The position numbers were made by a program, and so were the translations under genes. Positions 1 to 7,745 of a DNA stretch of 42,892 nucleotides are shown one piece after another; the first letter of the stretch is position 1, and each line of letters starts with the position of its first letter. A model generated the notes under the pieces. That model had not been told where the DNA came from. It saw only the letters and a list, made by a program, of their open reading frames with translations, and searched no databases. The DNA comes from SFLA01 sp964485815 (lineage in GTDB: Bacteria; Bacillota; Clostridia; Oscillospirales; CAG-382), in NCBI GenBank assembly GCA_964485815.1, contig CAZAJX010000016.1:1-42892 (forward strand), in the 5' to 3' direction.

Positions 1-42
1 ACAAAAAAACAAAGTCTATCTCTTGCTTGAAATAGACTTTGT
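1..42 (-). terminator. Intrinsic terminator of the YD-repeat lipoprotein gene
   Basis: An 11-bp stem (arms 9-19 and 32-42, ACAAAGTCTAT against its complement) is followed, in the minus direction, by a run of seven T (A-run at 3-8 on the plus strand). It lies just past the stop codon of the minus-strand lipoprotein gene, so it most likely ends that transcript. Confidence 0.75.
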
Positions 43-53
43 CAGTAATCTGA

Positions 54-76
54 GGGCTGAAAATTCAGCCCTTTTT
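54..76 (+). terminator. Possible rightward terminator hairpin
   Basis: An 8-bp stem GGGCTGAA/TTCAGCCC with an AA loop is followed on the plus strand by five T. It overlaps the last codons of the minus-strand lipoprotein gene. It could stop rightward transcription entering from a gene left of the window, but no such gene is visible here. Confidence 0.4.
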
Positions 77-901
77 GTTGTAATTCATTACTTGTATATG
101 TCTATGATAATTCGTCGGCCATACTCCCTCGACCTCAGGAACTCCGTCGGGAAAATAAAAATACACAAAATCGGAAAAAGATTCGGTGATGGTGCTGTCT
201 TTGTTTCCCTGAATAGTAGATGTTGCTTTAGTAAGATTACCATTTTTATCGTATTTGTATTCCAACTCAGCCTGCAAAGAACCGTCCGCAGCGTAGACTA
301 TACGTTTTGTTACTCTGCCATAATCGTCATAAGTGAATTCGTAGCCATCGGAAATATCAAGTATCTCTGCGATGTTGTCTGCCGCGGCAGTAGCATAATC
401 ATATTCCTCCAGTAAAGCACCGGACGCATCGTAATCCTGACACTTGATACCATTTCCGTCAGCATCATAGATATAGTTTACAACGCGGACTAAATTGTAT
501 TCAGAACCGTCTTTCGTCCTGTATAAAGTGCGTTTAACGATATTTCCCGTTTCATCATATTCGTACTCAAATTTTTTCGCATTTTTTGTAACATCCAACC
601 CACGGACTTCGTCCATAAGGATAAGATTACCGTAAGCGTCATATTCGTGTTCAATAGTGTAACTGCCCACATTCGCATTTTTAATGGTCGCCTTTTTATA
701 ATAAATTCTGAATTTGCTCAGGTATTCCTTGGCGTCCTTGTAGTCGCCCAGCTCGTACAAAAGGCGGTGGGCTTTTTCGTAATCGCCCTTTTCAAGGCAT
801 TCAAGTGCCTTGGTATAATTTGTTTCCGGATCGCCGCTGCCGCAGGCAACCAGAGAAAAAGCGAACAGTATTACGCAGAGTAAAGCTAAAAATCTTTTCA
901 T
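65..901 (-). CDS. Lipoprotein with YD (RHS-like) repeats
   Basis: This 278-residue protein begins with a Firmicute lipoprotein signal peptide (MKRF, hydrophobic stretch, lipobox L17-V-A-C20), so it should be lipid-anchored on the outer face of the membrane. Residues about 28-65 look like a single TPR-like helical pair (ALECLEKGDYEKA, ELGDYKDAKEYL). From about residue 80 to 240 there are at least five degenerate YD repeats of the RHS type, for example YDAYGNLILMDE, YDETGNIVKRTLY, YDDYGRVTKRIVY and YDKNGNLTKATS. It is far too short to be an RHS toxin: there is no RHS core barrel of full length and no toxin tip. A ribosome site GGAGGT precedes the ATG and a good promoter lies upstream. YD repeats commonly bind carbohydrate or form surface beta structure; the actual role is unknown. 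It is divergent from the M20 hydrolase gene. Confidence 0.8.
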   Translation of the reverse strand: MKRFLALLCVILFAFSLVACGSGDPETNYTKALECLEKGDYEKAHRLLYELGDYKDAKEYLSKFRIYYKKATIKNANVGSYTIEHEYDAYGNLILMDEVRGLDVTKNAKKFEYEYDETGNIVKRTLYRTKDGSEYNLVRVVNYIYDADGNGIKCQDYDASGALLEEYDYATAAADNIAEILDISDGYEFTYDDYGRVTKRIVYAADGSLQAELEYKYDKNGNLTKATSTIQGNKDSTITESFSDFVYFYFPDGVPEVEGVWPTNYHRHIQVMNYNKKG

Positions 902-931
902 ATTTACCTCCGAATATGTTAGTGTTAATTA

Positions 932-960
932 AGTATACCATAACCGGAAATCTCTGTCAA
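932..960 (-). promoter_or_regulatory. Sigma-A promoter of the YD-repeat lipoprotein
   Basis: Reading the minus strand, TTGACA (955-960) and TATACT (932-937) are separated by 17 bp. The -35 is perfect and the -10 matches 5 of 6. It is 30 bp upstream of the lipoprotein start codon. Confidence 0.75.
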
Positions 961-1031
961 GAGACAGCATTTTTACCTTTGTTTTTGGGAATAATAGTAA
1001 AAATCAACCAATAAAAACAAAGGAGAAACAT

Positions 1032-2228
1032 ATGGAAAAAGAAAACAGTATTCTTGAACACGCGAAAAACATTCACGATTACCTTGTGAAGGACAGACGG
1101 CATATTCATCAAAACGCGGAAACGGGACTGAACACGAAAAAAACGGCGGAATATATAACCGCCAGACTCAAAGAGATGGGATACGAGCCCGAAAAATGCG
1201 GTATCGGCGGGATAAAGGCGGAGATAGGCAACGGAGAAAAGACCATACTTTTGCGGGCGGACACGGACGCTCTGCCCATAGACGAGGAAACCCACCTCTC
1301 TTACGCGGCAAGCGAGAATATGCACGCCTGCGGACACGATATGCACACGGCTATGCTTTTGGGCGCGGCACAGATACTGAAAGAGCAGGAAAGCAAGCTT
1401 AAAAACAAAATAGTATTTATGTTTCAGCCGGGAGAAGAGATACTGGAAGGCGCAAAGGATATGATGGAAAACGGCATACTGGACGGGGTTGACGAAGCGG
1501 TTATGGTACACGTCATAACCGCCGTGGATATGCCCACGGGTACGGTAATAGTCGGTTCCCCCGGTGCGGGTGCGCCCGCCTGCGATCATTTCACCATAGA
1601 AATTCAGGGTAAAGCCTGCCACGGAAGCGCGCCTTGGAAGGGTGTGGACAGCATACTCATCGCCTCCCAGACCGTAAACGCATTGCAGGTGCTTCAGTCC
1701 AGAGAAGTGGATATAAGAAAAGAAACGGTACTCACGGTAGGATATATGCAGGGAGGACAAAACGGAAATACCCTTGCGGATACGGCGGTTTTAAAGGGAA
1801 CGGCAAGATCCTTTGACGAGAAGACGAGAGAATATCTTAAAAGCAGAATTACCAAAATCGCCTGCGCCACGGCAGAAACCTACCGCGGAAGCGCAAAGGT
1901 AACCTTCACATCGGGAGCTCCCGTGTTTATTAACGAAAAGCATTTATCGCGGCGTGTATTTGAAGAATTAAAGGAGCTTTTCACCGAAGAATACGTGCTC
2001 ACAACATCAATGATAAGCCCCGAGGGACGAGTTGCGCGAGGCGGCGGAAGCGAGGATTTTGCCTACGTGAGCCAAAAAATCCCTACCGTAATGGTAACCA
2101 TAACCGCAGGAGAAAAGGAAAAAGGATTTATCTACCCCCAGCACCACCCCAAAGCCGAGTTCGACGAGGACGTGCTCCCCATCGGCGCCGCAGTGTATGC
2201 AAAACTGGGAATGAGTAACGAGGAATGA
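1032..2228 (+). CDS. M20 family amidohydrolase (M20D, IAA-amino acid hydrolase/hippurase-like)
   Basis: The 398-residue protein is a full-length M20D amidohydrolase, a family of cytoplasmic metal-dependent enzymes that split N-acyl amino acids (hippurate, N-acetyl-diaminopimelate, indole-acetyl amino acids). The metal ligands can be placed: HACGHDMH gives Cys100 and His102, PGEE gives Glu135/136, MVHV gives His160, and a late His lies in PQHHPKAEFDED near residue 380. The Asp of RADTDALP (about 76-82) is conserved. A lid/dimerisation domain lies between about residues 185 and 300 with the conserved GKACHGSAPWKGVD segment (His replacing the more usual HAA/HPH form). The ATG at 1032 follows AAAGGAG by 6 bases. 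The true substrate cannot be told from the sequence. The gene ends inside the first copies of a GAGGAAT heptamer tandem repeat. Confidence 0.88.
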   Translation: MEKENSILEHAKNIHDYLVKDRRHIHQNAETGLNTKKTAEYITARLKEMGYEPEKCGIGGIKAEIGNGEKTILLRADTDALPIDEETHLSYAASENMHACGHDMHTAMLLGAAQILKEQESKLKNKIVFMFQPGEEILEGAKDMMENGILDGVDEAVMVHVITAVDMPTGTVIVGSPGAGAPACDHFTIEIQGKACHGSAPWKGVDSILIASQTVNALQVLQSREVDIRKETVLTVGYMQGGQNGNTLADTAVLKGTARSFDEKTREYLKSRITKIACATAETYRGSAKVTFTSGAPVFINEKHLSRRVFEELKELFTEEYVLTTSMISPEGRVARGGGSEDFAYVSQKIPTVMVTITAGEKEKGFIYPQHHPKAEFDEDVLPIGAAVYAKLGMSNEE

Positions 2229-2268
2229 GGAATGAGGAATGAGGAATGAGGAATGAGGAATGAGGAAT
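2220..2268 (+). repeat. Seven tandem GAGGAAT heptamers
   Basis: Seven perfect head-to-tail copies of GAGGAAT run from 2220 to 2268. The first copy encodes the last Glu-Glu of the M20 hydrolase and its TGA stop spans copies one and two, so changes in copy number would not extend the protein. Each unit contains a Shine-Dalgarno-like GAGGA and, across the joint, an ATG; the mini-frames read M-R-N-E-E-stop. Confidence 0.95.
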
Positions 2269-2480
2269 TATGGAAGTTTTTGGTCAGCAGACCAAAAACC
2301 ACCTATTAAGTTTTTCGAAATCTACCGTCTATTATAGCCAAAAGTCTGATTTTGGCATGGCGGCTGGATAAACAGATGCAGAAAATGCTTTTTACGAGCG
2401 TGCTGTAGTAATCTACAGCTAGCGAAGTAAAAACATTTAGAAACGCAAAATAAAAATAAAATCCGATTATGGATTTTTAC
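2269..2480. other. Gene-free region rich in hairpins
   Basis: No coding frame is convincing between the M20 gene and the liv operon. The stretch holds a 9-bp perfect hairpin at 2277-2298 (TTTTTGGTC arm), a 7-bp hairpin at 2337-2356 (GCCAAAA arm), a compound hairpin at 2383-2438 (outer arm AAATG-C-TTTTTAC, inner arm GCTGTAG with loop TAAT), and a weak AAAATCC/GGATTTT hairpin at 2458-2477 followed by T that may end the M20 transcript. The density of pairing suggests either a structured RNA or a small non-coding repeat element. I do not recognise the family. Confidence 0.55.
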
Positions 2481-2494
2481 CTTAAAAGAAAACA

Positions 2495-2528
2495 AAAGAC
2501 GAGAGATAAACTATAATCTCTCGTCTTT
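2495..2528. terminator. Terminator at the end of the liv operon
   Basis: A perfect 13-bp stem (AAAGACGAGAGAT, 2495-2507, against 2516-2528) with an 8-nt loop. In the minus direction it is followed by a T-rich run (TTTTGTTTTCTTTT), which suits termination of the liv operon; in the plus direction it is followed only by TTCTT. Confidence 0.85.
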
Positions 2529-2589
2529 CTTATTACGTATCAAATCTTTTTGCGTTTCGATCTGCGCTGTTTAGCAAGTCGCCACGATA

Positions 2590-3300
2590 TCAGCCGCCGA
2601 GGTAGGCTTTTATCACCGCATCATCATTCAGCAGTTCTTCACCCGTGCCTTCGCGGACGATAAGTCCCGTTTCCAGAACGTATGCACGGTTTGCAATGGA
2701 GAGCGCTTTTTTCGCATTCTGCTCAACCAACAGCACGGTAGTGCCTGCGCGGTTGATCTCGGATATCATATCGAAAATAGTGTTAACGTACAAGGGGGAA
2801 AGTCCCATACTGGGCTCATCCAGCAAAATGAGGGACGGACGGGACATAAGCGCACGGCTCATCGCCAACATTTGCTGTTCACCGCCGGAAAGCGTACCCG
2901 CTATCTGCTTGGAACGCTCTTTAAGAATGGGAAAGCGGGCGTAAATCTCTTTTAAGGTGTTTTCCTTTTCTGCTTTATCGCTTCTGGTGTAGGCGCCCAT
3001 TTTAAGGTTTTCCGCTACGGTAAGCTCGCAGAAAATTCTGCGTCCTTCGGGAACCTGCGCCATACCCATAGGCACAAGCTTGTGGGCGGGGACATTGGTG
3101 ATATCCTTGCCGTCATAGGTAACCTTTCCGTTTGCCTTGGGAATAAGGTTGCAGAGAGAATGCATTATAGTGGTCTTACCTGCGCCGTTCGCGCCGATAA
3201 GGGCGACTATTTCACCTTTATTAACCTCAAAGGAAACGCCGCGTATAGCCTTTATAAGACCATAGGACACTTCAAGATCTTCAACTGTAAGTAAAGCCAT
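2590..3300 (-). CDS. livF: Branched-chain amino acid ABC transporter, ATP-binding protein LivF
   Basis: A 236-residue ABC ATPase of the LivF type, one of two nucleotide-binding subunits that power branched-chain amino acid uptake. Walker A GANGAGKT is at 36-43, the ABC signature LSGGEQQ at 137-143 and Walker B LILLDEP at 157-163, followed by SMGLSP, which is typical of LivF. The switch position reads LLVEQNA, with Gln where most ABC proteins carry His; this is normal in LivF. The length matches the family (about 235). It is the last gene of livJHMGF, 21 bp after livG, and is followed by the operon terminator. Cytoplasmic, membrane-associated through LivH/LivM. Confidence 0.95.
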   Translation of the reverse strand: MALLTVEDLEVSYGLIKAIRGVSFEVNKGEIVALIGANGAGKTTIMHSLCNLIPKANGKVTYDGKDITNVPAHKLVPMGMAQVPEGRRIFCELTVAENLKMGAYTRSDKAEKENTLKEIYARFPILKERSKQIAGTLSGGEQQMLAMSRALMSRPSLILLDEPSMGLSPLYVNTIFDMISEINRAGTTVLLVEQNAKKALSIANRAYVLETGLIVREGTGEELLNDDAVIKAYLGG

Positions 3301-3321
3301 AATATCTCGCTCCCTTCAAGA

Positions 3322-4086
3322 TTATTCGCCCAGATACGCTTTTATAACGTCGGGGTGTCTGAGCACCTCTTCCGTAGTTCCGTGGGCAAGAGTGGTACCG
3401 AAGTTAAGCACGGTAAGCTCATCGCACAGACCCGATACAAGGCTCATATCGTGCTCGATAAGAAGCACGGTCATATCAAATTCATCTCTTATACGGCGTA
3501 TGGTTTCCGTAAGCTCTGCGGTTTCCTGAGGGTTCATACCTGCGGCAGGCTCATCCAGCAAAAGAAGCTTGGGATTGGTAGCCAAGGCACGCGCCATCTC
3601 AAGACGGCGCTGTGAACCGTAAGGCAGATTGGAAGCCACGGTACGGCGTTCTTCGTCCAGACCGAACACGCGGAGCAGCTCACGGGCGGCAGAGCGCATC
3701 TGCTTTTCCGTGGAAAAATGCTTGGGAAGACGGAAAATACTTTGGAAAATATTGCACTTTGTGCTGTTGCCCATTCCCACAAGCACATTGTCTATAACCG
3801 ACATATTGGAAAACAGACGGATATTCTGGAAGGTACGGGCAATACCTTTTTTGTTTATCTCTGCGGGAGTTTTGCCCACAAGCTCCTCGCCGTCCAGCAA
3901 AAAGGTGCCGGTGGTGGGACGGTATACGCCGGTAAGCAGGTTGAAAACCGTGGTTTTACCTGCGCCGTTAGGTCCTATAAGACCGTAAAGCTGATTTTTC
4001 TTTATTTTTAAGTTAATATCCTGCGCGGCTTTAAGTCCACCGAAGGAGATACCCAAAGAACGGGTTTCAAGCATATATTCGCTCAT
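3322..4086 (-). CDS. livG: Branched-chain amino acid ABC transporter, ATP-binding protein LivG
   Basis: A 254-residue ABC ATPase of the LivG type, partner of LivF. Walker A GPNGAGKT is at residues 38-45; the signature is LPYGSQRRLEMARAL, a diverged form of the LSYGxQR signature seen in this subfamily; Walker B LLLLDEPAAGMNP and the switch LLIEHDM follow. Its start codon overlaps the stop codon of livM by four bases, so the two are translationally coupled. The order and spacing (livJ-livH-livM-livG-livF) are those of a standard hydrophobic amino acid transport operon. Branched-chain amino acids are the usual substrates, but urea/amide variants exist, so the exact substrate is inferred. Confidence 0.95.
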   Translation of the reverse strand: MSEYMLETRSLGISFGGLKAAQDINLKIKKNQLYGLIGPNGAGKTTVFNLLTGVYRPTTGTFLLDGEELVGKTPAEINKKGIARTFQNIRLFSNMSVIDNVLVGMGNSTKCNIFQSIFRLPKHFSTEKQMRSAARELLRVFGLDEERRTVASNLPYGSQRRLEMARALATNPKLLLLDEPAAGMNPQETAELTETIRRIRDEFDMTVLLIEHDMSLVSGLCDELTVLNFGTTLAHGTTEEVLRHPDVIKAYLGE

Positions 4087-5216
4087 TTTTTATCTCCTTC
4101 CTCTTTTACGCTTTGCTCGGGAACGATATCTGTGGAAAGCAAGGCATCCATAGGTATTTTGGTGGGAACCTTGGACCAGTCTGCGGTGGCAGGTGCTTCA
4201 ATACCGCCGTCCTCTTTGATACGGTGTCCGCGGAACTTGATAACAAGATATTCCACAAGACGGTGCAGGCTGAATCTCTCACGCACCTTACGCAAAGCGG
4301 GCGCGTTGTTCCAGATAACCGCAACGATAAGAATAAGAGCGTAAATAAGATATTTAAGTGCGGCAAGATCGCCGGAAAGCTTGGTGGTAAGCTGAATGTT
4401 GATAAAGGTAAGAAGAGTGGCGGAAAGTATGGAACCCGTAATGTTACCCATACCGCCCAGAACTACCATAACCAAAATCTCAACCGAATAGTTGAAGGAG
4501 AAAAATCCGTAGTCAACGGGGGTGGTATTGTGTCCGTACAAAACGCCTGCGATACCTGCAAAGAAAGCGGCGATAACGAATACAGCCAGCTTGTAGTAGG
4601 TAACGTTTACGCCCATAGCGCGGGCGGCGATCTCGTTATCACGGATAGCCTGAATAGCACGTCCGTGCTTACTCTTCATAAGATTCTGGGTTACAAAAAC
4701 GGCGAATATCGCCATTACGAAAACGATTACAAACAGAGTTTTTCCGTATTTACGGGTGGTAAGTCCCAACGCACCGCCGAAAATTTCCTGATTCATAAAC
4801 ACGGTACGGATTATCTCACCGAAAGCGAGAGTTACGATAGCCAGATAGTCGCCCTTAAGACGGAGGGTGGGCAGACCGATTATAAGTCCGAACAGCGCCG
4901 CGGTAAGTCCACCGACTGCCATAGATATAATAAGAACTACCGTGGGATCGGGAATTACGGTGTGAAGATAATTTGCGGTAAAGCAGCCGATATATGCGCC
5001 TGCGCACATGAAGCCTGCGTGGCCGAGGGAAAGCTCGCCCAAGAAGCCCACTACCAGATTAAGAGATACCGCAAGTATTATGCTGTATCCGATCTGGGTA
5101 AGCATAAGAGAGGTAGAGCCCTTTATTGAGCCTGAAAAAGCAACGATGGTAAAGGGAATTGCCAGAGCGAGAATGAGTATATAATTTATCCAATGCTTAA
5201 GCTTGAACTTTTTCAT
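4083..5216 (-). CDS. livM: Branched-chain amino acid ABC transporter permease LivM
   Basis: A 377-residue LivM permease with eight or more hydrophobic segments between about residues 10 and 310. Characteristic blocks are LVVGFLGELSLGHAGFM (about 54-70), RLKGDYLAIVTLAFGEI (about 122-138) and AFFAGIAGVLYGH. After the last membrane span the protein carries a hydrophilic C-terminal tail of about 60 residues ending in a charged segment, longer than in E. coli LivM. It pairs with LivH to form the membrane channel. The gene starts 1 bp after livH stops, with a GGGAGAAGG ribosome site inside the end of livH, and overlaps livG by four bases. Confidence 0.95.
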   Translation of the reverse strand: MKKFKLKHWINYILILALAIPFTIVAFSGSIKGSTSLMLTQIGYSIILAVSLNLVVGFLGELSLGHAGFMCAGAYIGCFTANYLHTVIPDPTVVLIISMAVGGLTAALFGLIIGLPTLRLKGDYLAIVTLAFGEIIRTVFMNQEIFGGALGLTTRKYGKTLFVIVFVMAIFAVFVTQNLMKSKHGRAIQAIRDNEIAARAMGVNVTYYKLAVFVIAAFFAGIAGVLYGHNTTPVDYGFFSFNYSVEILVMVVLGGMGNITGSILSATLLTFINIQLTTKLSGDLAALKYLIYALILIVAVIWNNAPALRKVRERFSLHRLVEYLVIKFRGHRIKEDGGIEAPATADWSKVPTKIPMDALLSTDIVPEQSVKEEGDKK

Positions 5217-5217
5217 T

Positions 5218-6081
5218 TTATACCTTCTCCCTTCTGGTCTTGCCCATAAGTCCGGTAGGACGGACCATAAGAATGAGTATAAGCAAACCGAATTCTATAG
5301 CGGTGGTATAAGGGGACAAAGCGGGAATGCTGGAGCAGATCTTCTCGATAACGCCGAGTAATATTCCGCCCACCATTGCGCCGGGAATGGAACCGATACC
5401 GCCGATAACCGCCGCGGTGAACGCCTTTATACCGGGCATTGCACCCAGCGTGGGGCTTACTGCGGGAATCTGCATAAGATAGAACACAGAAGCGCAAGCC
5501 GCCAGTGCGGAGCCGATAGCAAAGGTAAGAGTGATAATGCCGTTTACGTTAATACCCATAAGGGAAGCGGCGGCTCTGTCCTCGGAAACAGCCAGCATTG
5601 CCGTGCCTGCCTTGGTCTTGTTGATAAACAAGGTAAGAGCTACCATAATAACGACACAAAGTCCCAAAGTAACGAGAGAAGAAATACTTATGGATATACC
5701 CATCACATCAACAGAGCCCCAGTTGCCGATAGAAACGGGGCGTGTGCCTGCGCCGTATATAAGCTGGGAAACGCTTTGAAGCAAATAACTTACGCCGATA
5801 GCCGTAATAAGCACCGCCAGAGGGGACGCGCCGCGGAGAGGACGGTATGCCACTCGTTCCGTAGCGATACCGAGAACGGTACAAATTATCACTGCCACTA
5901 TTACTGCGGGAATAGGATGGTTCATAATGCTCAGCGTTGTGCAAACAGCGTATGCGCCCACCATTATAATATCTCCGTGGGCGAAGTTAAGCATCTTTGC
6001 GATACCGTATACCATTGTGTAGCCCAGCGCTATGAGAGCGTAAATTCCGCCCAGACAAAGGCCGTTGATGAGTGTATTCAT
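5218..6081 (-). CDS. livH: Branched-chain amino acid ABC transporter permease LivH
   Basis: A 287-residue LivH permease. The N-terminus has the family hallmark GGIYALIALGYTMVYGI (about 11-27) followed by LNFAHGDIIMVGAY; later blocks include RPLRGASPLAVLITAIGVSYLL and the coupling segment around AFTAAVIGGIGSIPGAMVGG (about 222-241), where the permease meets the ATPase. Length is normal for the family. A TAGGAG ribosome site precedes the ATG. It follows the binding-protein gene after 85 bp that hold a stem-loop, a common arrangement that allows more binding protein than permease to be made. Confidence 0.95.
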   Translation of the reverse strand: MNTLINGLCLGGIYALIALGYTMVYGIAKMLNFAHGDIIMVGAYAVCTTLSIMNHPIPAVIVAVIICTVLGIATERVAYRPLRGASPLAVLITAIGVSYLLQSVSQLIYGAGTRPVSIGNWGSVDVMGISISISSLVTLGLCVVIMVALTLFINKTKAGTAMLAVSEDRAAASLMGINVNGIITLTFAIGSALAACASVFYLMQIPAVSPTLGAMPGIKAFTAAVIGGIGSIPGAMVGGILLGVIEKICSSIPALSPYTTAIEFGLLILILMVRPTGLMGKTRREKV

Positions 6082-6104
6082 AAATACTCCTAAAGCAAGA
6101 ATTC

Positions 6105-6141
6105 GCAGAAAGGCAAAGCACGCGTTACTTTGCCCTTCTGC
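6105..6141 (-). promoter_or_regulatory. Stem-loop between livJ and livH
   Basis: A 14-bp nearly perfect stem (arms 6105-6118 and 6128-6141, one mismatch) sits in the 85-bp gap between the binding-protein and permease genes. It has no strong T-run on the minus side, so partial termination or 3' end protection of the livJ message is more likely than full termination (inference). Confidence 0.55.
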
Positions 6142-6166
6142 AAAAATTCAGTTGATAAAATTAGAA

Positions 6167-7321
6167 TTAATCGCGGTCTACAACTACAATCTGAGGAGCC
6201 TTTTCGCAAGAGCCTGCGGTGGTCCAGGTCATATCATTACCGGTAAGGCCGGAATACTTGAAGGTACCGCCGGTGAGGATGGGACGGAGGAGGTCTGCAA
6301 GATCGGAAGCGGAGATGGTAACGTCATCTACGTCAGCAGCCTTCATTGCTTCGAAAAGGATCATAACTGCATCGTAGCCGTCTGCTGCGAACTGGTTGGG
6401 AACTTCGCCGTACTTTTCCTGATACTTGCTTACGAAAGACTTAACGTTTGCATCGTCAGATTCAGCGTTGAAGGGGGTGATGTAAGAGATCTGTGCGGTT
6501 ACGGTGTCATCAAGCTGATCCTTGATACCGTCAAGACCGTCGCATCCGAATACGGGAACGTTAAAGCCAACCTGTGCTGCCTTCTTGCAAACGAGAGCTG
6601 CTTCGGTGTAGTAGAAGGGAAGGAAGATAACGTCGCATTCCTTGGACTGAAGCTCAGAAACCTGAGTAGAGAAGTCCTTGTTGGTTTCCTTGGTGAAGGT
6701 GTATACGAAGTAATCGGTATCCTTAACCTTGCCAAGCTCGGTCATCTGTGCTTCAAAAGCTTCGTAAAGGCCTGCGGAGTAAGGATCGCTGGTATCGTAG
6801 ATAACGCCGATCTTGCTGTAATCTTTTGCAAGAGTGTTAGCCGCGATAGTGCCCTGCTGTGCGTCGCCGAAGCATACGCGGAATGCGTTTTCGCTTACGC
6901 CGATAACGTTTTCTGCGGAAGCGGAGGGAGTCATAAACAGAACGCCGTCGTTAGCTGCTTCTGCTGCGAAGGATGCGCAGGAGCCGGAAGTAACGCTGCC
7001 GATGGAAACCTGCATACCCTTCTCAAAGAGAGAGGTGTAGCCGGTAGCTGCCTTGTCTGCTGTCGCCATATCGTCTACCATTTCGAAGGAGAAGAGCACG
7101 CCGTTAAGTCCGCCTGCCGCATTGATCTCTTCGATAGCGATGGTGGCGCCGCGCTGTACTGCAACGCCGTAAACGGAAGCATCACCGGTAAGGGGGCCGG
7201 TAGCGCCGATAACGTAAGTTTCGTTGTTTGCGGTATAATTGGTATCTCCGCAAGCGGTAGCGCAAAGCAGGCAGAGAACAAGTGCCAGAGCTGCGCATAC
7301 CAATCTGATTGTCTTTTTCAT
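6167..7321 (-). CDS. livJ: Branched-chain amino acid ABC transporter substrate-binding lipoprotein
   Basis: A 384-residue periplasmic-binding-fold protein of the LivJ/LivK (type I, Peripla_BP_6) family, anchored by a lipoprotein signal (MKKTIR, hydrophobic stretch, C24 in CATAC-G). It captures the amino acid outside the cell and hands it to LivHM. Hallmarks are the N-terminal IGATGPLTGDASVYG, QRGATIAIEEINAAGG, FMTPSAS (ligand contacts) and FRVCFGDAQQGTIAA. The start at 7321 is chosen over an upstream in-frame ATG at 7360 because AAAGGA lies a normal distance upstream of MKKT and the signal peptide begins there. It is the first gene of livJHMGF and has its own promoter. Confidence 0.93.
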   Translation of the reverse strand: MKKTIRLVCAALALVLCLLCATACGDTNYTANNETYVIGATGPLTGDASVYGVAVQRGATIAIEEINAAGGLNGVLFSFEMVDDMATADKAATGYTSLFEKGMQVSIGSVTSGSCASFAAEAANDGVLFMTPSASAENVIGVSENAFRVCFGDAQQGTIAANTLAKDYSKIGVIYDTSDPYSAGLYEAFEAQMTELGKVKDTDYFVYTFTKETNKDFSTQVSELQSKECDVIFLPFYYTEAALVCKKAAQVGFNVPVFGCDGLDGIKDQLDDTVTAQISYITPFNAESDDANVKSFVSKYQEKYGEVPNQFAADGYDAVMILFEAMKAADVDDVTISASDLADLLRPILTGGTFKYSGLTGNDMTWTTAGSCEKAPQIVVVDRD

Positions 7322-7379
7322 GGTGAATATCCTTTCTGAAATTAGGTGTTTTGAAACCACACAAAATAAATGTTAGCCC

Positions 7380-7408
7380 ATTTTATACCCGAAGATACGT
7401 TTTGTCAA
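7380..7408 (-). promoter_or_regulatory. Sigma-A promoter of the liv operon
   Basis: On the minus strand a perfect TTGACA (7403-7408) and TAAAAT (7380-7385) are 17 bp apart; TATAAA in a shifted register overlaps the -10. It is 59 bp upstream of livJ. No T-box or clear CodY site was found next to it. Confidence 0.7.
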
Positions 7409-7620
7409 CCCCTTTTGAATAAAAATCAAATGTTTTTTCCGAGAAATTGCATAAAAAATCAAAATATATAAACACAGCCCTTCGTTTTTTGCATAAATAA
7501 TCTCACTATACAAAACGCGAAAGGAGGAAAGCAACAGAAACATCCGAAAACGGTTTTGTTCAAAAAAGAAAAAACACAGTACAAAATAAAGCCGAAATTC
7601 GTCATATAAAAACACGGTAT
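7409..7620. other. AT-rich intergenic stretch between divergent liv and pur promoters
   Basis: This part of the roughly 500-bp gap between livJ and purE contains no frame with a plausible start and ribosome site, and no strong hairpin. I see nothing in it beyond upstream promoter DNA. Confidence 0.5.
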
Positions 7621-7624
7621 GGTA

Positions 7625-7653
7625 TTTACTTTTTCTTCATTATATGTTATTAT
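7625..7653 (+). promoter_or_regulatory. Probable promoter of the purine operon
   Basis: TTTACT (7625-7630) and TATTAT (7648-7653) are 17 bp apart. Transcription would start near 7660, about 18 bases before the riboswitch aptamer, which is the expected geometry. A short hairpin (AAGCGA/TCGCTT) lies at 7656-7676 at the 5' end of the leader. Confidence 0.55.
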
Positions 7654-7677
7654 ATAAGCGAATTTTGAAATCGCTTT

Positions 7678-7745
7678 GTAACTGACGGTTTTTTGCGAAT
7701 TAACGCAAGGGAGCAAGGCGAAATAAAGCCGACCGTCTGGGCAGC
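7678..7745 (+). ncRNA. ZTP (pfl-type) riboswitch aptamer
   Basis: The leader matches the pfl/ZTP riboswitch layout: an ACTGACGG strand (7681-7688), a local hairpin TTGCG-aatta-(A)CGCAA, then GGGAGC, a second short hairpin AGGC/GCC(U), and the diagnostic 3' segment CCGxCTGGGCA (7732-7743). The first strand GACGG pairs with CCGTC of the 3' segment. ZTP riboswitches sense ZTP/ZMP (AICAR phosphates), which build up when 10-formyl-THF is short, and switch on purine and folate genes. Here it precedes exactly such an operon (purE to fhs). Recognition is by consensus from memory; a covariance-model search would settle it. Confidence 0.88.

Noticed and set aside
957..1760. Long minus-strand open frame opposite the M20 hydrolase
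   Set aside because: It is the shadow of a well-conserved gene, has no ribosome site and no family match. Similar long antisense frames over the pur genes (for example 9742-11103, 16220-17590, 19902-21665) are rejected for the same reason.
7420..7445. Possible CodY box upstream of livJ
   Set aside because: The best match to the AATTTTCWGAAAATT consensus agrees at only about 9 of 15 positions, no better than expected in AT-rich DNA.
7459..7716. Small minus-strand open frame in the liv-pur intergenic region
   Set aside because: Low-complexity Phe/Tyr-rich translation of AT-rich DNA, no ribosome site, and it would overlap the ZTP riboswitch and purine promoter.
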